64,000 nt of DNA, from positions 1-64,000 of the forward strand of contig NW_026604850.1 in NCBI RefSeq assembly GCF_024763615.1. The letters run 5' to 3'. Source of the stretch: Phlebotomus papatasi. Taxonomy: Eukaryota > Arthropoda > Insecta > Diptera > Psychodidae. Shown one piece after another: positions 9,830-23,300 of this stretch. Below the pieces are notes generated by a model. It searched no databases. It worked only from the letters and a program-made list of their open reading frames with translations, and was not told where the DNA came from. Both the position numbers and the translations under genes were made by a program. How positions within the stretch are numbered: position 1 is the first letter of the stretch; every line of letters begins with the position of its first letter.

Positions 9830-12800
9830 TTGGGAGTTTTTTTTTAATTTTTTAAAAATGCCAAAATCTGCTCTAGAAACCGCAATTCTTAAAATTTCTC
9901 AATGAAAATCACATTAGAATACTTCAAATAATTCTAACAATCAATTAATATCTTTAGTTGAATTTTTTCTTGGAAAAATTCCCACCAAAAATCATTATGA
10001 TCCCACCCTTGGGAGTTTTTTTTTAATTTTTTAAAAATGCCAAAATCTGCTCTAGAAACCGCAATTCTTAAAATTTCTCAATGAAAATCACATTAGAATA
10101 CTTCAAATAATTCTAACAATCAATTAATATCTTTAGTTGAATTTTTTCTTGGAAAAATTCCCACCAAAAATCATTATGATCCCACCCTTGGGAGTTTTTT
10201 TTTAATTTTTTAAAAATGCCAAAATCTGCTCTAGAAACCGCAATTCTTAAAATTTCTCAATGAAAATCACATTAGAATACTTCAAATAATTCTAACAATC
10301 AATTAATATCTTTAGTTGAATTTTTTCTTGGAAAAATTCCCATTAAAAATCATCATGATCCCACCCTTGGGAGTTTTTTTTTAATTTTTTAAAAATGCCA
10401 AAATCTGCTCTAGAAACCGCAATTCTTAAAATTTCTCAATGAAAATCACATTAGAATACTTCAAATAATTCTAACAATCAATTAATATCTCTAGTTGAAT
10501 TTTTTCTTGGAAAAATTCCCATTAAAAATCATCATGATCCCACCCTTGGGAGTTTTTTTTTAATTTTTTAAAAATGCCAAAATCTGCTCTAGAAACCGCA
10601 ATTCTTAAAATTTCTCAATGAAAATCACATTAGAATACTTCAAATAATTCTAACAATCAATTAATATCTTTAGTTGAATTTTTTCTTGGAAAAATTCCCA
10701 TTAAAAATCATCATGATCCCACCCCTGGGAGTTTTTTTTTAATTTTTTAAAAATGCCAAAATCTGCTCTAGAAACCGCAATTCTTAAAATTTCTCAATGA
10801 AAATCACATTAGAATACTTCAAATAATTCTAACAATCAATTAATATCTTTAGTTGAATTTTTTCTTGGAAAAATTCCCATTAAAAATCATCATGATCCCA
10901 CCCTTGGGAGTTTTTTTTTAATTTTTTAAAAATGCCAAAATCTGCTCTACAAACCGCAATTCTTAAAATTTCTCAATGAAAATCACATTAGAATACTTCA
11001 AATAATTCTAACAATCAATTAATATCTTTAGTTGAATTTTTTCTTGGAAAAATTCCCATTAAAAATCATCATGATCCCACCCTTGGGAGTTTTTTTTTAA
11101 TTTTTTAAAAATGCCAAAATCTGCTCTAGAAACCGCAATTCTTAAAATTTCTCAATGAAAATCACATTAGAATACTTCAAATAATTCTACCAATCAATTA
11201 ATATCTTTAGTTGAATTTTTTCTTGGAAAAATTCCCATTAAAAATCATCATGATCCCACCCTTGGGAGTTTTTTTTTAATTTTTTAAAAATGCCAAAATC
11301 TGCTCTAGAAACCGCAATTCTTAAAATTTCTCAATGAAAATCACATTAGAATACTTCAAATAATTCTAACAATCAATTAATATCTTTAGTTGAATTTTTT
11401 CTTGGAAAAATTCCCATTAAAAATCATCATGATCCCACCTTTGGGAGTTTTTTTTTAATTTTTTAAAAATGCCAAAATCTGCTCTAGAAACCGCAATTCT
11501 TAAAATTTCTCAATGAAAATCACATTAGAATACTTCATATAATTCTAACAATCAATTAATATCTTTAGTTGAATTTTTTCTTGGAAAAATTCCCATTAAA
11601 AATCATCATGATCCCACCCTTGGGAGTTTTTTTTTAATTTTTTAAAAATGCCAAAATCTGCTCTACAAACCGCAATTCTTAAAATTTCTCAATGAAAATC
11701 ACATTAGAATACTTCAAATAATTCTAACAATCAATTAATATCATTAGTTGAATTTTTTCTTGGAAAAATTCCCATTAAAAATCATCATGATCCCACCCTT
11801 GGGAGTTTTTTTTTAATTTTTTAAAAATGCCAAAATCTGCTCTAGAAACCGCAATTCTTAAAATTTCTCAATGAAAATCACATTAGAATACTTCAAATAA
11901 TTCTAACAATCAATTAATATCTTTAGTTGAATTTTTTCTTGGAAAAATTCCCATTAAAAATCATCATGATCCCACCCTTGGGAGTTTTTTTTTAATTTTT
12001 TAAAAATGCCAAAATCTGCTCTAGAAACCGCAATTCTTAAAATTTCTCAATGAAAATCACATTAGAATACTTCAAATAATTCTAACAATCAATTAATATC
12101 TTTAGTTGAATTTTTTCTTGGAAAAATTCCCATTAAAAATCATCATGATCCCACCCTTGGGAGTTTTTTTTTAATTTTTTAAAAATGCCAAAATCTGCTC
12201 TAGAAACCGCAATTCTTAAAATTTCTCAATGAAAATCACATTAGAATACTTCAAATAATTCTAACAATCAATTAATATCTTTAGTTGAATTTTTTCTTGG
12301 AAAAATTCCCACCAAAAATCATTATGATCCCACCCTTGGGAGTTTTTTTTTAATTTTTTAAAAATGCCAAAATCTGCTCTAGAAACCGCAATTCTTAAAA
12401 TTTCTCAATGAAAATCACATTAGAATACTTCAAATAATTCTAACAATCAATTAATATCTTTAGTTGAATTTTTTCTTGGAAAAATTCCCACCAAAAATCA
12501 TTATGATCCCACCCTTGGGAGTTTTTTTTTTAATTTTTTAAAAATGCCAAAATCTGCTCTAGAAACCGCAATTCTTAAAATTTCTCAATGAAAATCACAT
12601 TAGAATACTTCAAATAATTCTAACAATCAATTAATATCTTTAGTTGAATTTTTTCTTGGAAAAATTCCCACCAAAAATCATTATGATCCCACCCTTGGGA
12701 GTTTTTTTTTAATTTTTTAAAAATGCCAAAATCTGCTCTAGAAACCGCAATTCTTAAAATTTCTCAATGAAAATCACATTAGAATACTTCAAATAATTCT

Positions 12801-13454
12801 AACAATCAATTAATATCTTTAGTTGAATTTTTTCTTGGAAAAATTCCCATTAAAAATCATCATGATCCCACCCTTGGGAGTTTTTTTTTTAATTTTTTAA
12901 AAATGCCAAAATCTGCTCTAGAAACCGCAATTCTTAAAATTTCTCAATGAAAATCACATTAGAATACTTCAAATAATTCTAACAATCAATTAATATCTTT
13001 AGTTGAATTTTTTCTTGGAAAAATTCCCATTAAAAATCATCATGATCCCACCCTTGGGAGTTTTTTTTTAATTTTTTAAAAATGCCAAAATCTGCTCTAG
13101 AAACCGCAATTCTTAAAATTTCTCAATGAAAATCACATTAGAATACTTCAAATAATTCTACCAATCAATTAATATCTTTAGTTGAATTTTTTCTTGGAAA
13201 AATTCCCATTAAAAATCATCATGATCCCACCCTTGGGAGTTTTTTTTTAATTTTTTAAAAATGCCAAAATCTGCTCTAGAAACCGCAATTCTTAAAATTT
13301 CTCAATGAAAATCACATTAGAATACTTCAAATAATTCTAACAATCAATTAATATCTTTAGTTGAATTTTTTCTTGGAAAAATTCCCATTAAAAATCATCA
13401 TGATCCCACCCTTGGGAGTTTTTTTTTAATTTTTTAAAAATGCCAAAATCTGCT
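9751..13454. repeat. 14-monomer duplication, 2,507-bp spacing
   Basis: Three consecutive monomers with CCCACCAAAAATCATTATG occur at 9,751, 9,981 and 10,160, and again at 12,308, 12,487 and 12,667. The last members of the two triplets are 2,507 bp apart, 14.0 monomers. A CTACAAACCGCAATT copy follows each triplet at the same distance of 787 bp (10,947 and 13,454). The CTACCAATC copies do not line up between the two blocks (about 11,189 and 13,160), so later changes have partly obscured the duplication. Confidence 0.65.
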
Positions 13455-13990
13455 CTACAAACCGCAATTCTTAAAATTTCTCAATGAAAATCACATTAGA
13501 ATACTTCAAATAATTCTAACAATCAAATAATATCTTTAGTTGAATTTTTTCTTGGAAAAATTCCCATTAAAAATCATCATGATCCCACCCTTGGGAGTTT
13601 TTTTTTAATTTTTTAAAAATGCCAAAATCTGCTCTAGAAACCGCAATTCTTAAAATTTCTCAATGAAAATCACATTAGAATACTTCAAATAATTCTAACA
13701 ATCAATTAATATCTTTAGTTGAATTTTTTCTTGGAAAAATTCCCATTAAAAATCATCATGATCCCACCCTTGGGAGTTTTTTTTTAATTTTTTAAAAATG
13801 CCAAAATCTGCTCTAGAAACCGCAATTCTTAAAATTTCTCAATGAAAATCACATTAGAATACTTCAAATAATTCTAACAATCAATTAATATCTTTAGTTG
13901 AATTTTTTCTTGGAAAAATTCCCATTAAAAATCATCATGATCCCACCCTTGGGAGTTTTTTTTTAATTTTTTAAAAATGCCAAAATCTGC

Positions 13991-16900
13991 TCTACAAACC
14001 GCGATTCTTAAAATTTCTCATTGAAAATCACATTAGAATACTTCAAATAATTCTACCAATCAATTAATATCTTTAGTTGAATTTTTTCTTGGAAAAATTC
14101 CCATTAAAAATCATCATGATCCCACCCTTGGGAGTTTTTTTTAATTTTTTAAAAATGCCAAAATCTGCTCTAGAAACCGCAATTCTTAAAATTTCTCAAT
14201 GAAAATCACATTAGAATACTTCAAATAATTCTACCAATTAATTAATATCAATAGTTGAATTTTTTCTTGGAAAAATTCCCACCAAAAATCATTATGATCC
14301 CACCCTTGGGAGTTTTTTTTTAATTTTTTAAAAATGCCAAAATCTGCTCTAGAAACCGCAATTCTTAAAATTTCTCAATGAAAATCACATTAGAATACTT
14401 CAAATAATTCTAACAATCAATTAATATCTTTAGTTGAATTTTTTCTTGGAAAAATTCCCATTAAAAATCATCATGATCCCACCCTTGGGAGTTTTTTTTT
14501 AATTTTTTAAAAATGCCAAAATCTGCTCTAGAAACCGCAATTCTTAAAATTTCTCAATGAAAATCACATTAGAATACTTCAAATAATTCTACCAATCAAT
14601 TAATATCTTTAGTTGAATTTTTTCTTGGAAAAATTCCCATTAAAAATCATCATGATCCCACCCTTGGGAGTTTTTTTTTAATTTTTTAAAAATGCCAAAA
14701 TCTGCTCTAGAAACCGCAATTCTTAAAATTTCTCAATGAAAATCACATTAGAATACTTCAAATAATTCTAACAATCAATTAACATCTTTAGTTGAATTTT
14801 TTCTTGGAAAAATTCCCATTAAAAATCATCATGATCCCACCCTTGGGAGTTTTTTTTTAATTTTTTAAAAATGCCAAAATCTGCTCTACAAACCGCAATT
14901 CTTAAAATTTCTCAATGAAAATCACATTAGAATACTTCAAATAATTCTAACAATCAATTAATATCTTTAGTTGAATTTTTTCTTGGAAAAATTCCCATTA
15001 AAAATCATCATGATCCCACCCTTGGGAGTTTTTTTTTAATTTTTTAAAAATGCCAAAATCTGCTCTAGAAACCGCATTTCTTAAAATTTCTCAATGAAAA
15101 TCACATTAGAATACTTCAAATAATTCTAACAATCAATTAATATCTTTAGTTGAATTTTTTCTTGGAAAAATTCCCATTAAAAATCATCATGATCCCACCC
15201 TTGGGAGTTTTTTTTTTTAATTTTTTAAAAATGCCAAAATCTGCTCTAGAAACCGCAATTCTTAAAATTTCTCAATGAAAATCACATTAGAATACTTCAA
15301 ATAATTCTAACAATCAAATAATATCTTTAGTTGAATTTTTTCTTGGAAAAATTCCCATTAAAAATCATCATGATCCCACCCTTGGGAGTTTTTTTTTAAT
15401 TTTTTAAAAATGCCAAAATCTGCTCTAGAAACCGCAATTCTTAAAATTTCTCAATGAAAATCACATTAGAATACTTCAAATAATTCTAACAATCAATTAA
15501 TATCTTTAGTTGAATTTTTTCTTGGAAAAATTCCCATTAAAAATCATCATGATCCCACCCTTGGGAGTTTTTTTTTAATTTTTTAAAAATGCCAAAATCT
15601 GCTCTAGAAACCGCAATTCTTAAAATTTCTCAATGAAAATCACATTAGAATACTTCAAATAATTCTAACAATCAATTAATATCTTTAGTTGAATTTTTTC
15701 TTGGAAAAATTCCCATTAAAAATCATCATGATCCTACCCTTGGGAGTTTTTTTTTAATTTTTTAAAAATGCCAAAATCTGCTCTACAAACCGCGATTCTT
15801 AAAATTTCTCATTGAAAATCACATTAGAATACTTCAAATAATTCTACCAATCAATTAATATCTTTAGTTGAATTTTTTCTTGGAAAAATTCCCATTAAAA
15901 ATCATCATGATCCCACCCTTGGGAGTTTTTTTTAATTTTTTAAAAATGCCAAAATCTGCTCTAGAAACCGCAATTCTTAAAATTTCTCAATGAAAATCAC
16001 ATTAGAATACTTCAAATAATTCTACCAATTAATTAATATCAATAGTTGAATTTTTTCTTGGAAAAATTCCCACCAAAAATCATTATGATCCCACCCTTGG
16101 GAGTTTTTTTTTAATTTTTTAAAAATGCCAAAATCTGCTCTAGAAACCGCAATTCTTAAAATTTCTCAATGAAAATCACATTAGAATACTTCAAATAATT
16201 CTAACAATCAATTAATATCTTTAGTTGAATTTTTTCTTGGAAAAATTCCCATTAAAAATCATCATGATCCCACCCTTGGGAGTTTTTTTTTAATTTTTTA
16301 AAAATGCCAAAATCTGCTCTAGAAACCGCAATTCTTAAAATTTCTCAATGAAAATCACATTAGAATACTTCAAATAATTCTACCAATCAATTAATATCTT
16401 TAGTTGAATTTTTTCTTGGAAAAATTCCCATTAAAAATCATCATGATCCCACCCTTGGGAGTTTTTTTTTAATTTTTTAAAAATGCCAAAATCTGCTCTA
16501 GAAACCGCAATTCTTAAAATTTCTCAATGAAAATCACATTAGAATACTTCAAATAATTCTAACAATCAATTAATATCTTTAGTTGAATTTTTTCTTGGAA
16601 AAATTCCCATTAAAAATCATCATGATCCCACCCTTGGGAGTTTTTTTTTAATTTTTTAAAAATGCCAAAATCTGCTCTACAAACCGCAATTCTTAAAATT
16701 TCTCAATGAAAATCACATTAGAATACTTCAAATAATTCTAACAATCAATTAATATCTTTAGTTGAATTTTTTCTTGGAAAAATTCCCATTAAAAATCATC
16801 ATGATCCCACCCTTGGGAGTTTTTTTTTAATTTTTTAAAAATGCCAAAATCTGCTCTAGAAACCGCAATTCTTAAAATTTCTCAATGAAAATCACATTAG

Positions 16901-19786
16901 AATACTTCAAATAATTCTAACAATCAATTAATATCTTTAGTTGAATTTTTTCTTGGAAAAATTCCCATTAAAAATCATCATGATCCCACCCTTGGGAGTT
17001 TTTTTTTTAATTTTTTAAAAATGCCAAACTCTGCTCTAGAAACCGCAATTCTTAAAATTTCTCAATGAAAATCACATTAGAATACTTCAAATAATTCTAA
17101 CAATCAATTAATATCTTTAGTTGAATTTTTTCTTGGAAAAATTCCCATTAAAAATCATCATGATCCCACCCTTGGGAGTTTTTTTTTAATTTTTTAAAAA
17201 TGCCAAAATCTGCTCTAGAAACCGCAATTCTTAAAATTTCTCAATGAAAATCACATTAGAATACTTCAAATAATTCTACCAATCAATTAATATCTTTAGT
17301 TGAATTTTTTCTTGGAAAAATTCCCATTAAAAATCATCATGATCCCACCCTTGGGAGTTTTTTTTTAATTTTTTAAAAATGCCAAAATCTGCTCTAGAAA
17401 CCGCAATTCTTAAAATTTCTCAATGAAAATCACATTAGAATACTTCAAATAATTCTAACAATCAATTAATATCTTTAGTTGAATTTTTTCTTGGAAAAAT
17501 TCCCATTAAAAATCATCATGATCCCACCCTTGGGAGTTTTTTTTTAATTTTTTAAAAATGCCAAAATCTGCTCTAGAAACCGCAATTCTTAAAATTTCTC
17601 AATGAAAATCACATTAGAATACTTCAAATAATTCTAACAATCAATTAATATCTTTAGTTGAATTTTTTCTTGGAAAAATTCCCATTAAAAATCATCATGA
17701 TCCCACCCTTGGGAGTTTTTTTTTAATTTTTTAAAAATGCCAAAATCTGCTCTACAAACCGCGATTCTTAAAATTTCTCATTGAAAATCACATTAGAATA
17801 CTTCAAATAATTCTACCAATCAATTAATATCTTTAGTTGAATTTTTTCTTGGAAAAATTCCCATTAAAAATCATCATGATCCCACCCTTGGGAGTTTTTT
17901 TTAATTTTTTAAAAATGCCAAAATCTGCTCTAGAAACCGCAATTCTTAAAATTTCTCAATGAAAATCACATTAGAATACTTCAAATAATTCTACCAATTA
18001 ATTAATATCAATAGTTGAATTTTTTCTTGGAAAAATTCCCACCAAAAATCATTATGATCCCACCCTTGGGAGTTTTTTTTTAATTTTTTAAAAATGCCAA
18101 AATCTGCTCTAGAAACCGCAATTCTTAAAATTTCTCAATGAAAATCACATTAGAATACTTCAAATAATTCTACCAATCAATTAATATCTTTAGTTGAATT
18201 TTTTCTTGGAAAAATTCCCATTAAAAATCATCATGATCCCACCCTTGGGAGTTTTTTTTTAATTTTTTAAAAATGCCAAAATCTGCTCTAGAAACCGCAA
18301 TTCTTAAAATTTCTCAATGAAAATCACATTAGAATACTTCAAATAATTCTAACAATCAATTAATATCTTTAGTTGAATTTTTTCTTGGAAAAATTCCCAT
18401 TAAAAATCATTATGATCCCACCCTTGGGAGTTTTTTTTAATTTTTTAAAAATGCCAAAATCTGCTCTAGAAACCGCAATTCTTAAAATTTCTCAATGAAA
18501 ATCACATTAGAATACTTCAAATAATTCTACCAATCAATTAATATCATTAGTTGAATTTTTTCTTGGAAAAATTCCCATTAAAAATCATCATGATCCCACC
18601 CTTGGGAGTTTTTTTTTTAATTTTTTAAAAATGCCAAAATCTGCTCTAGAAACCGCAATTCTTAAAATTTCTCAATGAAAATCACATTAGAATACTTCAA
18701 ATAATTCTAACAATCAATTAATATCATTAGTTGAATTTTTTCTTGGAAAAATTCCCACCAAAAATCATTATGATCCCACCCTTGGGAGTTTTTTTTTAAT
18801 TTTTTAAAAATGCCAAAATCTGCTCTAGAAACCGCAATTCTTAAAATTTCTCAATGAAAATCACATTAGAATACTTCAAATAATTCTAACAATCAATTAA
18901 TATCTTTAGTTGAATTTTTGCTTGGAAAAATTCAGATTAAAAATCATCATGATCCCACCCTTGGGAGTTTTTTTTTAATTTTTTAAAAATGCCAAAATCT
19001 GCTCTAGAAACCGCAATTCTTAAAATTTCTCAATGAAAATCACATTAGAATACTTCAAATAATTCTAACAATCAATTAATATCTTTAGTTGAATTTTTTC
19101 TTGGAAAAATTCCCATTAAAAATCATCATGATCCCACCCTTGGGAGTTTTTTTTTTAATTTTTTAAAAATGCCAAAATCTGCTCTAGAAACCGCAATTCT
19201 TAAAATTTCTCAATGAAAATCACATTAGAATACTTCAAATAATTCTAACAATCAATTAATATCTTTAGTTGAATTTTTTCTTGGAAAAATTCCCATTAAA
19301 AATCATCATGATCCCACCCTTGGGAGTTTTTTTTTTAATTTTTTAAAAATGCCAAAATCTGCTCTAGAAACCGCAATTCTTAAAATTTCTCAATGAAAAT
19401 CACATTAGAATACTTCAAATAATTCTAACAATCAATTAATATCTTTAGTTGAATTTTTTCTTGGAAAAATTCCCATTAAAAATCATTATGATCCCACCCT
19501 TGGGAGTTTTTTTTTAATTTTTTAAAAATGCCAAAATCTGCTCTAGAAACCGCAATTCTTAAAATTTCTCAATGAAAATCACATTAGAATACTTCAAATA
19601 ATTCTACCAATCAATTAATATCTTTAGTTGAATTTTTTCTTGGAAAAATTCCCATTAAAAATCATTATGATCCCACCCTTGGGAGTTTTTTTTTAATTTT
19701 TTAAAAATGCCAAAATCTGCTCTAGAAACCGCAATTCTTAAAATTTCTCAATGAAAATCACATTAGAATACTTCAAATAATTCTAC
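13991..19786. repeat. 10/11-monomer higher-order repeat, spacing 1,791 / 1,969 / 1,792 bp
   Basis: A distinctive string of monomers recurs: CTACAAACCGCGATT + CTCATTG, then CTACCAATC, then CTACCAATTAATT + CAATAG + ACCAAAAATCATTATG. The first marker starts at 13,991, 15,782 and 17,751. The CCAATTAATT marker starts at 14,234, 16,025, 17,994 and 19,786. A second CTACAAACCGCAATT marker at 14,886 and 16,677 and a CAAATAATATC marker at 13,524 and 15,315 show the same 1,791-bp spacing. The spacings are 10, 11 and 10 monomers. The fourth copy has lost the CTACAAACC member. Confidence 0.8.
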
Positions 19787-20365
19787 CAATTAATTAATAT
19801 CAATAGTTGAATTTTTTCTTGGAAAAATTCCCACCAAAAATCATTATGATCCCACCCTTGGGAGTTTTTTTTAATTTTTTAAAAATGCCAAAATCTGCTC
19901 TAGAAACCGCAATTCTTAAAATTTCTCAATGAAAATCACATTAGAATACTTCAAATAATTCTACCAATCAATTAATATCATTAGTTGAATTTTTTCTTGG
20001 AAAAATTCCCATTAAAAATCATCATGATCCCACCCTTGGGAGTTTTTTTTTTAATTTTTTAAAAATGCCAAAATCTGCTCTAGAAACCGCAATTCTTAAA
20101 ATTTCTCAATGATAATCACATTAGAATACTTCAAATAATTCTAACAATCAATTAATATCATTAGTTGAATTTTTTCTTGGAAAAATTCCCACCAAAAATC
20201 ATTATGATCCCACCCTTGGGAGTTTTTTTTTAATTTTTTAAAAATGCCAAAATCTGCTCTAGAAACCGCAATTCTTAAAATTTCTCAATGAAAATCACAT
20301 TAGAATACTTCAAATAATTCTAACAATCAATTAATATCTTTAGTTGAATTTTTGCTTGGAAAAAT
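18527..20365. repeat. 8-monomer duplication, about 1,434 bp
   Basis: The series CTACCAATC/CATTAG, then CTAACAATC/CATTAG with ACCAAAAATCATTATG, then CTTTAG with GCTTGG and TTCAGATT, is seen ending at 18,931 and again ending at 20,365. The spacing of 1,434 bp is 8.0 monomers. It overlaps the end of the 10/11-monomer domain and introduces the TTCAGATT class used in the next large domain. Confidence 0.75.
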
Positions 20366-23300
20366 TCAGATTAAAAATCATCATGATCCCACCCTTGGGA
20401 GTTTTTTTTTAATTTTTTAAAAATGCCAAAATCTGCTCTAGAAACCGCAATTCTTAAAATTTCTCAATGAAAATCACATTAGAATACTTCAAATAATTCT
20501 AACAATCAATTAATATCTTTAGTTGAATTTTTTCTTGGAAAAATTCCCATTAAAAATCATCATGATCCCACCCTTGGGAGTTTTTTTTTAATTTTTTAAA
20601 AATGCCAAAATCTGCTCTAGAAACCGCAATTCTTAAAATTTCTCAATGAAAATCACATTAGGATACTTCAAATAATTCTAACAATCAATTAATATCTTTA
20701 GTTGAATTTTTTCTTGGAAAAATTCCCATTAAAAATCATCATGATCCCACCCTTGGGAGTTTTTTTTTAATTTTTTAAAAATGCCAAAATCTGCTCTAGA
20801 AACCGCAATTCTTAAAATTTCTCAATGAAAATCACATTAGAATACTTCAAATAATTCTAATAATCAATTAATATCTTTAGTTGAATTTTTTCTTGGAAAA
20901 ATTCCCATTAAAAATCATCATGATCCCACCCTTGGGAGTTTTTTTTTAATTTTTTAAAAATGCCAAAATCTGCTCTAGAAACCGCAATTCTTAAAATTTC
21001 TCAATGAAAATCACATTAGAATACTTCAAATAATTCTAACAATCAATTATTATCTTTAGTTGAATTTTTTCTTGGAAAAATTCCCATTAAAAATCATCAT
21101 GATCCCACCCTTGGGAGTTTTTTTTAATTTTTTAAAAATGCCAAAATCTGCTCTAGAAACCGCAATTCTTAAAATTTCTCAATGAAAATCACATTAGAAT
21201 ACTTCAAATAATTCTAACAATCAATTAATATCTTTAGTTGAATTTTTTCTTGGAAAAATTCCCATTAAAAATCATTATGATCCCACCCTTGGGAGTTTTT
21301 TTTAATTTTTTAAAAATGCCAAAATCTGCTCTAGAAACCGCAATTCTTAAAATTTCTCAATGAAAATCACATTAGAATACTTCAAATAATTCTACCAATC
21401 AATTAATATCTTTAGTTGAATTTTTTCTTGGAAAAATTCCCATTAAAAATCATCATGATCCCACCCTTGGGAGATCCCACCCTTTTTTTTTTAATTTTTT
21501 AAAAATGCCAAAATCTGCTCTAGAAACCGCAATTCTTAAAATTTCTCAATGAAAATCACATTAGAATACTTCAAATAATTCTAACAATCAATTAATATCT
21601 TTAGTTGAATTTTTTCTTGGAAAAATTCCCATTAAAAATCATTATGATCCCACCCTTGGGAGTTTTTTTTTTAATTTTTTAAAAATGCCAAAATCTGCTC
21701 TAGAAACCGCAATTCTTAAAATTTCTCAATGAAAATCACATTAGAATACTTCAAATAATTCTAACAATCAATTAATATCTTTAGTTGAATTTTTTCTTGG
21801 AAAAATTCCCATTAAAAATCATCATGATCCCACCCTTGGGAGTTTTTTTTTTAATTTTTTAAAAATGCCAAAATCTGCTCTAGAAACCGCAATTCTTAAA
21901 ATTTCTCAATGAAAATCACATTAGAATACTTCAAATAATTCTAACAATCAATTAATATCTTTAGTTGAATTTTTTCTTGGAAAAATTCCCATTAAAAATC
22001 AATGATCCCACCCTTGGGAGTTTTTTTTTAATTTTTTAAAAATGCCAAAATCTGCTCTAGAAACCGCAATTCTTAAAATTTCTCAATGAAAATCACATTA
22101 GAATACTTCAAATAATTCTAACAATCAATTAATATCTTTAGTTGAATTTTTTCTTGGAAAAATTTTAAAAATCATCATGATCCCACCCTTGGGAGTTTTT
22201 TTTTAATTTTTTAAAAATGCCAAAATCTGCTCTAGAAACCGCAATTCTTAAAATTTCTCAATGAAAATCACATTAGAATACTTCAAATAATTCTAACAAT
22301 CAATTAATATCTTTAGTTGAATTTTTTCTTGGAAAAATTCCCATTAAAAATCATCATGATCCCACCCTTGGGAGTTTTTTTTTAATTTTTTAAAAATGCC
22401 AAAATCTGCTCTAGAAACCGCAATTCTTAAAATTTCTCAATGAAAATCACATTAGAATACTTCAAATAATTCTAACAATCAATTAATATCTTTAGTTGAA
22501 TTTTTTCTTGGAAAAATTCCCATTAAAAATCATCATGATCCCACCCTTGGGAGTTTTTTTTTAATTTTTTAAAAATGCCAAAATCTGCTCTAGAAACCGC
22601 AATTCTTAAAATTTCTCAATGAAAATCACATTAGAATACTTCAAATAATTCTAACAATCAATTAATATCTTTAGTTGAATTTTTTCTTGGAAAAATTCCC
22701 ATTAAAAATCATCATGATCCCACCCTTGGGAGTTTTTTTTTAATTTTTTAAAAATGCCAAAATCTGCTCTAGAAACCGCAATTCTTAAAATTTCTCAATG
22801 AAAATCACATTAGAATACTTCAAATAATTCTAACAATCAATTAATATCTTTAGTTGAATTTTTTCTTGGAAAAATTCCCATTAAAAATCATCATGATCCC
22901 ACCCTTGGGAGTTTTTTTTTAATTTTTTAAAAATGCCAAAATCTGCTCTAGAAACCGCAATTCTTAAAATTTCTCAATGAAAATCACATTAGAATACTTC
23001 AAATAATTCTAACAATCAATTAATATCTTTAGTTGAATTTTTTCTTGGAAAAATTCCCATTAAAAATCATCATGATCCCACCCTTGGGAGTTTTTTTTTT
23101 AATTTTTTAAAAATGCCAAAATCTGCTCTAGAAACCGCAATTCTTAAAATTTCTCAATGAAAATCACATTAGAATACTTCAAATAATTCTAACAATCAAT
23201 TAATATCTTTAGTTGAATTTTTTCTTGGAAAAATTCCCATTAAAAATCATTCATGATCCCACCCTTGGGAGTTTTTTTTTAATTTTTTAAAAATGCCAAA

